Assembly (NCBI RefSeq): GCF_000003605.2 | Contig: NW_003135339.1 | Coordinates: 517,127 to 539,455 of the forward strand | Source: Saccoglossus kowalevskii | Taxonomy: Eukaryota; Hemichordata; Enteropneusta; Harrimaniidae | DNA: 22,329 nucleotides | Reading direction: 5' to 3' | Shown: positions 10,001 to 17,827 of the stretch, one piece after another | How positions within the stretch are numbered: the first letter of the stretch is position 1 | Layout of the letters: each line of letters opens with the position of its first letter | Translations under genes and position numbers: made by a program | Notes under the pieces: generated by a model | The model's input: the letters and a program-made list of their open reading frames with translations, nothing else | Databases searched by the model: none | Told to the model about the DNA's origin: nothing

Positions 10001-11573
10001 ATATGTGATTAAAAAGCAACTTAAATTGGAAAAAGAATTATTAAGTTTCGTGTATAAACACTAGTGTAAAGAGGCGGCGGAGCGCTATTTTAGCCAAAAT
10101 TGGGTAGTAAGGCGTTGTATGACACAGGTATGTGCTGAGACATGCAGCACTTCCTGTGACGACACAACGAGTCACCTCTCTAAAGCCATTTTGAGGTATC
10201 ACGGATTTTTAATACGTTAAGGATGCAATCGAAAAATGGAGTTCATAGAAAAAAAATTGACTTTTTCTGAAAAAAGGTTTTGTAATATCAAAACATATCG
10301 TTATTGTGAAAATAAGGCATGAATTTATTGATTTAATTGTATATAAATGGCACTGAATGCCATCTAGACGTTCTCCGAAAATCTCTAGTATGTCCTCTGC
10401 ATCATCATTTTCAAATACAACCTTGTCGATGTGTTTTGCCAGAATCAATAATGATACTTTGCGATTCTTTCCATAAGTACCTTATAATTATAAATATTTT
10501 GATCCTATCAGTTGATGTCTGTAATTCAGAACAGGAAATTGTTCAAATTTGTGAAAATTAGTCAACATGTCAGCCATCTTGGAAACATGTTTATTGTTCC
10601 AGTTTTGTTTTGCATGTTCTATTAAGCAAGGTAGTAAGTATGCAGCTGTTTGATGCAATACAACAAAAGCTATGGTGAAAAATCTCTGATAATTAAGTCA
10701 TAGAAATGCACAATGCCAATGTATACAATTTTTTAAAAAACTTCCAAAAACATCCCATCATATAGTTACTCCAATCATGTTTCAGAAATTTGTAAAATCT
10801 TTCGGCATTCATGAAAGTAGGCTTAAATGATATCAAATATGAAGTTATCACGAGGATACCGCAAAGTATGTACAAAGACAGTATAGTACAGTATAGACAG
10901 ACTCATAGTATAGGTCGATGTGACTGTGCTGTCTGAGTGCATACTTTTATGAGCCTCATAATAAACATAGTATTGTACATCTTCTCGATATGAAAGTGTT
11001 AAGACCAGAACTGAGTAAGTTGGTGAAAGTTAGTGAACATTCTTGTTATGAACTAAGAGCCCTATGCTAATGCTATAAAGCTAAATGTTCCATATTTAGA
11101 ATTCCTATGTCCTAATAAGGTACAATGTAGATATCCATTGAAAACTAACAATTACAGTTGGGCCAAAGCATATACACAAAGCAGGATGCTAGTACATTGA
11201 AAAAAAAACTTCTGCAAACAAGCTGCTCTCTGATTGGTCAGGCTGTCAAGTGTTTGAGTTGGGTAGCCAATCAGGCACAATCTTGTAAGAGTTTTGTATT
11301 GATAGATGTCAATTCTTCTTCATTACAGGTTATTTTTCTCACCGTGATACACACTACGGTTCTTGGTTTGTTCAAGCTTTATCTTACATATTGGCCACCT
11401 ATGGAAACGAATTAGAAATCTGTGAGATGTTGTCAATGGTAAACAGAATGGTATCGCAGCGACAAGTAGAGAGAGCAGTAGACCAAGAAATGATTGGCAA
11501 AAAACAAGTTCCATGTTTCCTATCCATGTTAACTAAAAAACTTTATTTCCCTAGGAAAGTACATCATACCTAA
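4029..11573 (+). CDS. CASP6: Executioner caspase, caspase-6-like (six spliced exons)
   Basis: Cysteine protease of the C14 family that cleaves after aspartate in apoptosis. Exons are 4029-4071, 4609-4705, 6239-6480, 7431-7606, 8829-8985 and 11329-11573. All introns are GT-AG, junction phases agree throughout, and the sum is 960 bases (319 residues plus TAA), slightly above usual executioner length. Using this numbering, residues expected in a caspase are all present: Arg89 in RRAGT, catalytic His146 in LSHGDDG, catalytic Cys188 in QACRGD, and Arg244 in SHRD. The His-to-Cys and Arg-to-Cys spacings (42 and 99) equal those I recall for human caspase-3. The QACRG-x-QH segment, the TVAD/A processing site, SHR instead of SWR, and the IGKKQVPCF ending all point to caspase-6 rather than caspase-3/7. 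There is no CARD or DED. The orthology call is from memory of the family and needs a tree. Confidence 0.9.
4609..4705 (+). CDS. CASP6: Caspase exon 2 (prodomain)
   Basis: The acceptor is TTTCCCAG and the donor is GG|GTGAGT. The exon encodes about 31 residues, Asp/Ser-rich then Arg/Ala-rich, with the words [12 protein letters not shown]. These lie just before the protease domain, where executioner caspases carry a short removable prodomain. LDTS and SIDA contain aspartates that could be prodomain cleavage points. Intron 1 (4072-4608) holds A-, C- and T-runs only. Confidence 0.75.
4706..6238 (+). other. Caspase intron 2
   Basis: This 1,533-base intron has GT-AG ends and a pyrimidine-rich acceptor (TTCTTTTTCAG). 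It is AT-rich. Open frames inside it (minus 5440-5634, plus 5894-6085) are short and have no motif. I see no transposon or RNA gene in it. Confidence 0.6.
6239..6480 (+). CDS. CASP6: Caspase exon 3 (start of the large subunit, S1-pocket arginine)
   Basis: The acceptor is TTTTTCAG and the donor is GAAG|GTAATT; it enters completing a Gly codon and leaves one base. It encodes [19 protein letters not shown], the first strand of the p20 subunit, then [12 protein letters not shown]. The arginine in that second block is the conserved residue that binds the P1 aspartate of the substrate. The IFNHE wording is closer to caspase-6 than to caspase-3/7, which have IINN there. Confidence 0.93.
6843..7232 (+). 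repeat. Dispersed repeat, copy 1 (in caspase intron 3)
   Basis: It starts with AGCTCGGCTGTCGAC and ends with CAGCAGAGCTATATCAGCCG...GGCTGCTTG. The same sequence with many substitutions recurs in the same direction at 7655-8016. Shared blocks include GGTGAATATTTTTGTCA, TATTTTCGACTTCTTGTTG and GTACCTTGG. Each copy is itself built of two related halves of roughly 170-190 bases (a CGACTTCTT...CAAGTCAGAT...GTACC motif appears twice). No coding capacity is seen. I know this as a repeat style common in marine invertebrate introns, but the family name is unknown to me. Confidence 0.7.
7431..7606 (+). CDS. CASP6: Caspase exon 4 (catalytic histidine)
   Basis: The acceptor is TTGTTTACAG and the donor is CAA|GTGAGT, entering in phase 1 and leaving in phase 0. 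It encodes [20 protein letters not shown], which holds the catalytic histidine, then [19 protein letters not shown], ending just before the active-site Ala-Cys. The 176-base length is not a multiple of three, so loss of the exon would shift the frame. It lies between two direct repeat copies (6843-7232 and 7655-8016). Confidence 0.95.
7655..8016 (+). repeat. Dispersed repeat, copy 2 (in caspase intron 4)
   Basis: Direct relative of 6843-7232. It starts near AGCTCCGCTGCTTATC and ends with CAGCAGAGTTATCTCAGCTG...GTCAGCTTGTTC. The two internal halves are clear: GACTTCTTCTTGAGAACTAC near 7718 and GACTTCTTGTTGATAACCAC near 7864. The open frame at 7743-7961 is incidental. Confidence 0.7.
8408..8575 (+). 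repeat. Dispersed repeat B, copy 1 (in caspase intron 4)
   Basis: Shares a series of blocks, in the same order and orientation, with 15106-15270: CACCTGGCAACCATC, AAAACTCTCAGAAAA, ACAAGATTA followed by CCCTRCRTGTGTAACATA, and TTGAGTTTRTGCTGTT. It is directly followed by a CACCGG-CTCCA-CCGGTG hairpin at 8581-8597. The family is unknown; overlapping minus-strand open frames at 8430-8800 look incidental. Confidence 0.65.
8829..8985 (+). CDS. CASP6: Caspase exon 5 (catalytic cysteine and intersubunit linker)
   Basis: The acceptor is ATTGTAG and the donor is CAAG|GTGAGA. It opens with ACRGDQHE, so the QACRG active-site pentapeptide spans the exon 4/5 junction and the cysteine is the second codon here. 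An acidic linker follows ([15 protein letters not shown]), then TVADAG, which aligns with the TEVD/A self-processing site of caspase-6. The start of the small subunit ([15 protein letters not shown]) comes next. The Cys-to-cleavage-Asp spacing is 29 residues. Confidence 0.95.
8986..11328 (+). other. Caspase intron 5
   Basis: This 2,343-base intron has GT-AG ends (acceptor TTCTTCATTACAG). It contains the hairpin at 10113-10169 and an AT-rich open frame at 9726-10064 (112 codons, Lys/Ile-rich, no motif recognised, no evidence of expression). No transposase or reverse transcriptase fragment is visible. Confidence 0.6.
10113..10169. repeat. 57-base hairpin in caspase intron 5
   Basis: The arms 10113-10137 and 10145-10169 pair through three blocks: CGTTGT with ACAACG, CACAGG with CCTGTG, and GTGCTG with CAGCAC. 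Two small bulges separate them and the loop is AGACATG. Size and shape resemble a microRNA precursor, but could equally be a small transposon palindrome. Sequence alone cannot decide. Confidence 0.55.
11329..11573 (+). CDS. CASP6: Caspase exon 6 (small subunit and stop)
   Basis: The acceptor is TTCATTACAG. It encodes [17 protein letters not shown], with the arginine that helps form the S1/S3 pockets. [10 protein letters not shown] and [17 protein letters not shown] follow, and the protein ends VHHT and TAA. SHR instead of SWR and the KKQVPCF block match caspase-6. The serine in VSQRQV sits where human caspase-6 has Ser257. Confidence 0.95.
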
Positions 11574-11704
11574 AGCGAATGTAGATAACTAACACACAAT
11601 AGATATATTGCATGCTGTACTATGTTCTACACTGTATACTTTGCTGTACCATTTAGTGCATACATCAAATAACAAAATCTTTCTACGGCATTTGTTAAAT
11701 ATCT

Positions 11705-11710
11705 ATTAAA
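11705..11710 (+). promoter_or_regulatory. Candidate poly(A) signal of the caspase gene (ATTAAA)
   Basis: This is the first ATTAAA after the stop codon, 132 bases downstream. The first AATAAA on this strand is much further away (13080-13085). Support is positional only, so the 3' end may lie elsewhere. Confidence 0.25.
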
Positions 11711-11904
11711 ATGACCTCATATTAATACATGTGAGCAGCAGTAATATATCTGTAGATATCAGCATTCAGTGTAAGCTTGCTAAATATGTCATTGCCGTAT
11801 GATATCTTTGCCATGTGACTGCATCATAATTTTAATTCTTTGCTTTCTTTTTCGTCAGTTTTGAACAAAAAATTTTATTCTACTTTTGCCTTGATTTTTA
11901 ATAC
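11711..11904. other. AT-rich flank 3' of the caspase
   Basis: No recognised feature beyond what may be transcribed 3' untranslated sequence. Confidence 0.3.
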
Positions 11905-11910
11905 AAGATA

Positions 11911-12072
11911 CCTTTCTATCTGTCTGTCTGTGGGGATGTGTCTGTGGGTATGTGCAGGTGTGTCTGTGTGTCTGCATGGTTGTCTGTATCTATGTGTCTG
12001 TTTGTCTGCATGGTTGTCTGTATCTATATGTCTGTTTGTCTGCATGGTTGTCTGTTTCTATGTGTCTGTTTG
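11911..12072 (+). repeat. 34-base minisatellite with a GT/TCTG-rich lead
   Basis: Three full units start at 11971, 12005 and 12039, each beginning TCTGCATGGTTGTCTGT and differing by only one or two bases. They are preceded by about 60 bases of degenerate TCTG/TGTG repeats. The Cys/Val-rich open frames across it (11840-12222) are produced by the repeat. Confidence 0.85.
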
Positions 12073-12863
12073 TCTCTAACTTACTGCCACTGCAGTTTCT
12101 CCTGCATTCCTGTATGTACTCATTGTAAGCATGTAACATTGGTAATGAAATGGAACTTGGTACACTTGAATATCAGTGTGGTACAAGGTGGAATTTTTGA
12201 AAAATTGGTGCATATTAATTAGCTAATCTGCATGTCAATGAATGTAAGCAAACTTCATAGCTTTAATACTACCGGGGTAGTACTATTATTACAGTTTTCA
12301 TCACAGAAGCTTGTACAGTTTCAGTTTCAATTAGGTATTATTTTTTGCAAGATATTATCGCTGCTCAAGTGAAAATTCTTAGCCCTCATTAAAGAACTAA
12401 TTCCTTCATATAAATAGAATCCTGTGACAACAACTTATATATGTATACAGCAAATGTATAACTACTATTGCATTAAAAAATTTAAGATAGCAATAGGGAA
12501 AATTTATCTGTGATTCAGACATTCTCTAAAAGTTACTGAGCATGCTCCTATAACAACTTATATATTTTCTGAAAGCTTGGATATAGGTGAACAAGGTAGT
12601 GCATACAAATGTTTATGGAATTACCTGACTTTTAATTTAGCTATTATGCTTTTTTCGGCTATTCCGACTATTCTTGACTATTCCAACTTTTGAAAACAGT
12701 TTTTTGAAAACTTTCAGTCATGCGAATTCATAATTCATTCTTTTTGTATATCTGTTTTTTAGCCATAACTGATTAACTACAGACATGCTAATGACAACAG
12801 GTTTATTATAATTCAGTTATTACCATCCATTGTAGCCAGCATAGAAATTTGTTTTTAATTTTA
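12073..12863. other. AT-rich stretch without recognised genes
   Basis: Minor local repeats only: ACAACTTATATA appears twice (near 12429 and 12555), and CTATTCCGACTATTC-like words recur at 12658-12692. No coding or RNA gene is supported. Confidence 0.35.
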
Positions 12864-12867
12864 TTAA

Positions 12868-13023
12868 AGCGGGGGAGTTGTCATCTGTGCATGCGTCAGA
12901 TGGCCATAGCATGTCATTGTTTCTAACAAGCGTCTACCCACGAGCCTTTGCATTTTTAGCGTGTGTTGTTATCGTTGATAGGGACTCAATTCCAGCACAT
13001 GTGCAGGTGACGACCCTCCCGCT
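12868..13023. mobile_element. 156-base miniature inverted-repeat element flanked by TTAA
   Basis: The ends are imperfect inverted repeats of about 26 bases with 20 matching. The left starts AGCGGGGGAGTTGTCAT; the right read on the other strand starts AGCGGGAGGGTCGTCAC. TTAA lies immediately outside both ends (12864-12867 and 13024-13027), as expected for a piggyBac-type target site. The end sequence is not the CCC start usual for piggyBac, so the superfamily is uncertain. No coding capacity. Confidence 0.65.
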
Positions 13024-13027
13024 TTAA

Positions 13028-14062
13028 CTTATGCAAATATTCAATTAAAAGTAAATTCACCAAGTACTGAAAATAATTGAATAAACAAACATAGAAAACA
13101 TGATGAAAACATTATCTAAAACATAAATCAAAAGCTTTTTAACATTGAAGACATTAATAATGTTCATGTACATTACTGAAATTGTCACCATCTGTCATCT
13201 TTTACAGATTGAAACCCTACATCATTTTTCATATATTTTGTTTTCATTTGCATAAATGCAGAAAGTAGGAAGTTATGTCCATTTCGTGCAAAGTTATCAC
13301 CCAAAAAATATAGAAAAAATACATAAAAACTAGGTGGCATGCTGTACCACAATCCTTGTAGGAAACACTTTTGCAGACAAAGTGTTAATAAGTGTACATC
13401 ACTAAAAATACTGTAAATGCGTTAATTATTCAAAGGTTTTTAATTTCGTTATTTTTGCTGATAAGTAAAATCCGATGAATTAAATCTCTGTGAACTTGTA
13501 AAATAAAAATAACACCCATTGTTTCTGTTACAAATTCCTGAAATTAAAACATTTTGTATGTTTAACCATAGGACTACTTTCCATTAATGTAAATTATTGC
13601 TGTACTTCAATTTCCTCATGACTGCCTCAAAACTGAATATGAATAAGTCGTGCAAGAAAATGCTAGAATTACATCTAAAACTCGTGTATTAACTATTTAA
13701 TAACTACATGTATTAAGGTAGCTGGATAGTCTTTTTGCTTTCTTACAAATCAAAATACAACTTGAAAGCTATTCTCAACAACCAGAAGAACCAAACAGCA
13801 ACAAAGTAGTGCTACCCACCAAATAACTATTTTGATTTTAGCAAACCAAAGTTGTTCACAATCAAAAATGGAAGAACATATTTGTAAATCTGTATTTTCG
13901 ACAAATTTATCTCTTGTTTTAACAATTGCAGTTGGTTAGAATAAAAATTAATAATTATGAAAAGAAAGTTCCAATTCCAATTGATTTTTCAGTTGAACAG
14001 TGTTTTTTTGGTTGATTTCAGAATACTTCCTCTTCCCTTGGAAATACCCATTGTTTATATCA
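13028..14062. other. AT-rich stretch without recognised genes
   Basis: A short block near 13410-13470 (ACTGTAAATGCGTTAATT then ATTTCGTTATTTTTGCTG) resembles the ends of miniature elements, but I could not find a matching opposite end. No gene was seen. Confidence 0.3.
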
Positions 14063-14064
14063 TA

Positions 14065-14258
14065 TACTGTAGAATACTTTATTTTCGCTTGAAATTTATT
14101 TTCGCTATTTTCGCTGAAGGGATGATTCCGTGAAAATAAAATCCAGCGCATATGCTTTTTTTCCTATATTTCACATTAAACTCATCATAAATCAGTGAAA
14201 ATAAATTCCATACAGAACTCCCGAAAAAGCCTTTTCAGCGAAAATTTATTCCACAGTA
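14065..14258. mobile_element. 194-base miniature inverted-repeat element flanked by TA
   Basis: The left end reads TACTGTAGAAT followed by TTATTTTCGCTTGAAA. The right end read on the other strand gives TACTGTGGAAT followed by AAATTTTCGCTGAAA. TA is present outside both ends. The interior repeats TTTTCGCT and GTGAAAATAAA-type words. This fits a Tc1/mariner-like MITE, from structure only. Confidence 0.65.
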
Positions 14259-14262
14259 TATA

Positions 14263-15105
14263 GGTGTTTGTAATTGACCAACACCTACTTGTGCTTGTAG
14301 TTATGTTTGACAATCATGAATAGTAATGTACTTAAACAGTTCACAAAGATAACAAAAACATGTGTGCTTGTTATGAGAGAAGAAAAACATGTGTTTTTTT
14401 TCATAGGAAAAAAAAAATTGTTTTTTAACAAAATATACATGACAGTACATAGATCAAATGCTAAAGTGTTTATTCATTTAATTTTTGCAAAACAAATGCA
14501 TACAAAACAGACTATTTTGCTATATCTAACGCATAATTGATGTGCAATAATTCTGTACTATTTGCATATTAAATTAATTATCAATCAATCATAAATGAAG
14601 TTTGAACAATATGTTTACATAGTTTAATTTTCGCTGAAACTACTGGACAGTTTTGATGTCCTTGACTGAGAAGTAATGTTTGTGCTGATTGAGTCAGTTC
14701 AGAATTATGCAAATGAAGCAATTTTATATGCGTTATTTTGCCTAGAGATTATGAACACTGGTGGTTATCTGTAAAATTTAAGAGTACGGTAGAGTTTTTA
14801 TTTTTTAACTAGTGTTTAAACAGGAAAGTGTTTATCATGTAATTTATTAGAAGCTTTCAGTTTTGTTAAAATTTACCTCATTTTGTACAGATCATGTAGT
14901 TTTTTTCATCTTTTTTTTTATGAAAAAGATAGTGTATTTTAATTTTCTCTCAGCTATTTATGCATTGTTACCCAACAATTGGCAAAGCTGAATAAATAAC
15001 GTGCTTGCAGTCTATGTGTGTTTTTTTTATCCCTTCTCACAAATTTATTCTGGTTTCCAACAATTCTTCAAAATTAAATTATTCTCAGGTTGAACATCCC
15101 GGGAT
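14263..15105. other. AT-rich stretch without recognised genes
   Basis: The open frame at 14307-14540 is Lys/Phe-rich because of A and T runs and has no motif. No repeat arms or RNA gene were found. Confidence 0.35.
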
Positions 15106-15270
15106 TTTCACCGCCTGGCAACCATCCAAAGACTGAAAACTCTCAGAAAATGGTACTTTGTGGTATAGTTGTTGAGACTTCCCTGAACAAGATTACCCCT
15201 GCATGTGTAACATAACGTATATAAATTTAGTTGCTCAAGATTACTTCAAAATTGAGTTTGTGCTGTTGAG
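15106..15270 (+). repeat. Dispersed repeat B, copy 2, next to the retroelement
   Basis: Second copy of the sequence at 8408-8575, in the same orientation (CACCGCCTGGCAACCATCC, AAAACTCTCAGAAAATG, TGTAACATAACG, TTGAGTTTGTGCTGTT). It ends within about 30 bases of the first recognisable Gag sequence. The other copy has no Gag next to it, so repeat B is probably independent of the retroelement. Confidence 0.6.
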
Positions 15271-15299
15271 TTTGCTGCTAGATTTTTGTAATATACACC

Positions 15300-16096
15300 T
15301 TGAACCTCGGTGAGGGCGTACGGTGGACAAAGTGAACTAAGGCTACACTGCTGAGACGTTTCACAGATGATGGGGAAGACATCCAGGCCGGCAGAAGGCA
15401 AACTGCCCAGCAGAAGGTCAGTGCCCTAGAACTAATGTTGGGGCAAATAGCCAACTGTCCTGTCATATCACGCAACATAAAAGTCAAATATTCTACATCC
15501 ATGGCCAATATTTGGCAGGCAATTCGTCTTCATGTTGGATTCCGTTTCACTGGTGCACACCTGCTAGTGTTTAAATATACACCTCGAACCAGATGAACGC
15601 CCAGAAGATCTCTTCCAGCGCTTAACAGCATTTGTTAATGATAACCTGTTGCGTAGTGACAATGGTATTTCACACCACAGTGAAACAATAACTGATGATG
15701 AGGAAATTTCCCCATCGCTTGAGAATTACATTGTACTCACTTGGTTACAACTAATTCATAGTGACCTCCCCAAACTGGTTATACAGTGCTATGGGACTGA
15801 GCTGTGGACAGGGACTCTGGCTTCTATAAAACCTGAGATCTCGCAATCATTGAGCTCACTTCTAGATGAAATCCGCATGACCGAGGACGCCACTGTCATG
15901 CATGCCCTCTGCTTCTTCAAGGCCTCAGAGGGGACGCATCACACCAAAACCTGCGAGATATCAAAAGCCACGACCCAGAGAACGCAAAAAACGCTCATGC
16001 CCATTATGTAAGCAGGCTGGTTGTCCCGACAGTCATTTCCTCAGGGAGTGTGACTTCCTGCCAGACCAAGATCGTAAGTTCATGACCAAGGCCCGA
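15300..16096 (+). pseudogene. gag: Broken Gag of the gypsy-type element
   Basis: Three reading frames are used in turn. The first block (to about 15575) contains [14 protein letters not shown] and [11 protein letters not shown] and has a TGA at 15333-15335. The second (about 15580-15905) contains [14 protein letters not shown] and LENYIVLTWLQLIHSDLP. The third (about 15905-16096) contains the nucleocapsid part. In it a zinc knuckle at 15998-16051 has its ligands spaced Cys-X2-Cys-X8-His-X4-Cys, flanked by basic residues (RPRERKKR). Gag would coat and package element RNA; here it is dead through two frameshifts and a stop. Confidence 0.8.
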
Positions 16097-16100
16097 CAGA

Positions 16101-16300
16101 TTGTTACTTGACGAGGTTCCGCAGGACATCCAACGAGGCAAATATGAGCTCAGTGACTACGACACTGCAGATGTTCCTACTGCACTTACTGTACAAGTTC
16201 GCCAGTCACCATATATTGATACATTTTATGGCACACGCTTTATCATCGACAGTGGTGCCACTGGCAACATGATTCTCCTGGCTACCGCAAAACGTCAATA
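16101..16300 (+). pseudogene. Retroelement aspartic protease fragment
   Basis: Contains FIIDSGATGNMI with the active-site aspartate codon at 16248-16250, the usual Asp-Ser/Thr-Gly-Ala signature of retroviral-type proteases. It lies one frameshift after the Gag zinc knuckle. A stop shortly after the motif (about 16299-16301) truncates it; the flap and C-terminal part of a protease are not visible in this frame. Confidence 0.75.
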
Positions 16301-16429
16301 AAGTCAAGTTCTCAATCAGCACATCAAGCAGATGGTTCATCTCTCCTAAAAGTTGTGGGTGAGACCGAATTCACAGTCGTGATGATATCAATTTTAAGTT
16401 TATGTTAAAATACTTGCAGGTACCCCTTA

Positions 16430-17045
16430 CATGGAGGCTAATGATGTAAGTGTTCGCTCAGCCAAGCACCAAGTCATTTTGGGGGACAACATTACATATA
16501 CATATGGTTCATCGCCAAAGGGCAGTCGTCGCATTCATTGGACACTTGTCGGACACCACCAAAGTCAACAACCATTTGGCCCGGTGATTTCATTGAACTT
16601 GACTTGCCTACAGAAATCAAAGACCCAAGCAAGGCATTTGCACTTGAACCACGATTAGAATCTCGCTCGCTCTCAGTCATATGATGTGGCAAGCCATGGC
16701 CTACTTTCAATATTTATTCCACCATATCGGGTAAAATCCAGATTCCGAACCAGTCTAACTTGCCACAAACTTTGAAATGCAATGAACATTTTTGCCAAAT
16801 ATGTCCCGTCTTCACACTATCCCCAAACGAGGACAGCATAGACACTACACCTCATGTAACATCGCCACGAAAATCAGCTCTTTCAGAAAGGAGCTACTCG
16901 GATTCAGTTAAAATTAACTCCGAGCAACTCCTCTCTCCGTCTCACTGAGCAAAGTTCGCTACATTACCCTATAAATATGATGACGTCTTTAACACTACAA
17001 TCACTACAATCACAGGTTATAACGGCTCAGACAGCATTATTGTCG
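16430..17045 (+). pseudogene. Spacer between protease and missing reverse transcriptase
   Basis: Short blocks in changing frames match what I recall upstream of RT in this element type: EANDVSVRSAKHQVILGD near 16434, PGDFIELDLPTEIKDP near 16580, and YKYDDVFNTT near 16972. No RT motif such as a Y-x-D-D box follows; the sequence jumps to RNase H. Confidence 0.5.
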
Positions 17046-17079
17046 AATTGCACCATCACACTCCCCAGACGCACAGATC

Positions 17080-17827
17080 AGATATGGATTGTCACTGACG
17101 TTGCCATCAAAAAACACTGTAATGTATTCACACAAGTCCAACCAGTGAGGCAGAAACAGCTTTTATTCATTCACACGATGTTTCATACAGGCCGCCATTA
17201 CAAGAATGTCGTCATACCAGAGAATAACTTACATCACGTGTTAGGGGTCATCTCCAATGACCTACAAGTAAGGGGCGTCTCACAAATATATATAACATGA
17301 GTACAAGTATACATTACAAACACCATGTACGTCTTCGTGTGGTAACAAGCTCCACCTCGCAGGTGTTTTCAGCGCCAAGCTTAGAGGCAGTCAAGCAACA
17401 TGTCTTTCATGTGAAATTGAAACCCTTTCTGTTGCCATTGCCACAAGGCACTTCGGTCCATACATCATTCAGTAAGCCATGCATTCAAGCATACAGAAAG
17501 CTTTGTCGTGGTGAGTTCTCAGCAAGTCCACGCGTAACAACATTCCTCTCTTCTGTTAGTCGTTGCCAGGCCAATGTGCATCACCTGGCAGGTAAGGACA
17601 ATATTCCATCAGACTTTGCCAGCCGCAATGCCGCAGAGTGTACCACCCCGACCTGTCAGATATGCTCATTTATAGAACGTGTGGAAGACTTGGTCGTCAT
17701 GAGCACATCTGTTGAAGACATAGCTTCAGGAAATAAATGCCGACCATTCACCAACAGGGTAGCGTGGCAATCGGTCCAGTCAGAATGCGCTGATTTAAGA
17801 TGCACACATTCCCATCTCACCCAGTGA
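17080..17827 (+). pseudogene. RNase H fragment of the gypsy-type element
   Basis: Begins with DQIWIVTDVAIKKH, the first RNase H strand with its aspartate. Around 17360-17470 another frame gives [19 protein letters not shown], carrying the expected glutamate. From about 17472 the frame changes to [19 protein letters not shown] and HHLAGKDNIPSDFASRN, the end of the RNase H/connection region. A TGA at 17825-17827 interrupts the join to integrase. Catalytic residues are thus split over at least three frames. Confidence 0.7.

Noticed and set aside
11405-11420. Substitution of the S2-site tryptophan (SHR for SWR) as an odd mutation
   Set aside because: Histidine at this place is normal for caspase-6, so it is a family marker and not an anomaly. 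The substitution itself lies in the exon 6 start at about 11337-11345.
11323-11514. Minus-strand open frame opposite caspase exon 6
   Set aside because: Antisense shadow of a well-supported exon.
11840-12222. Cys/Val-rich repetitive proteins in two frames
   Set aside because: Both are direct translations of the 34-base minisatellite and TCTG repeats; a structural or toxin-like Cys-rich protein is not supported.
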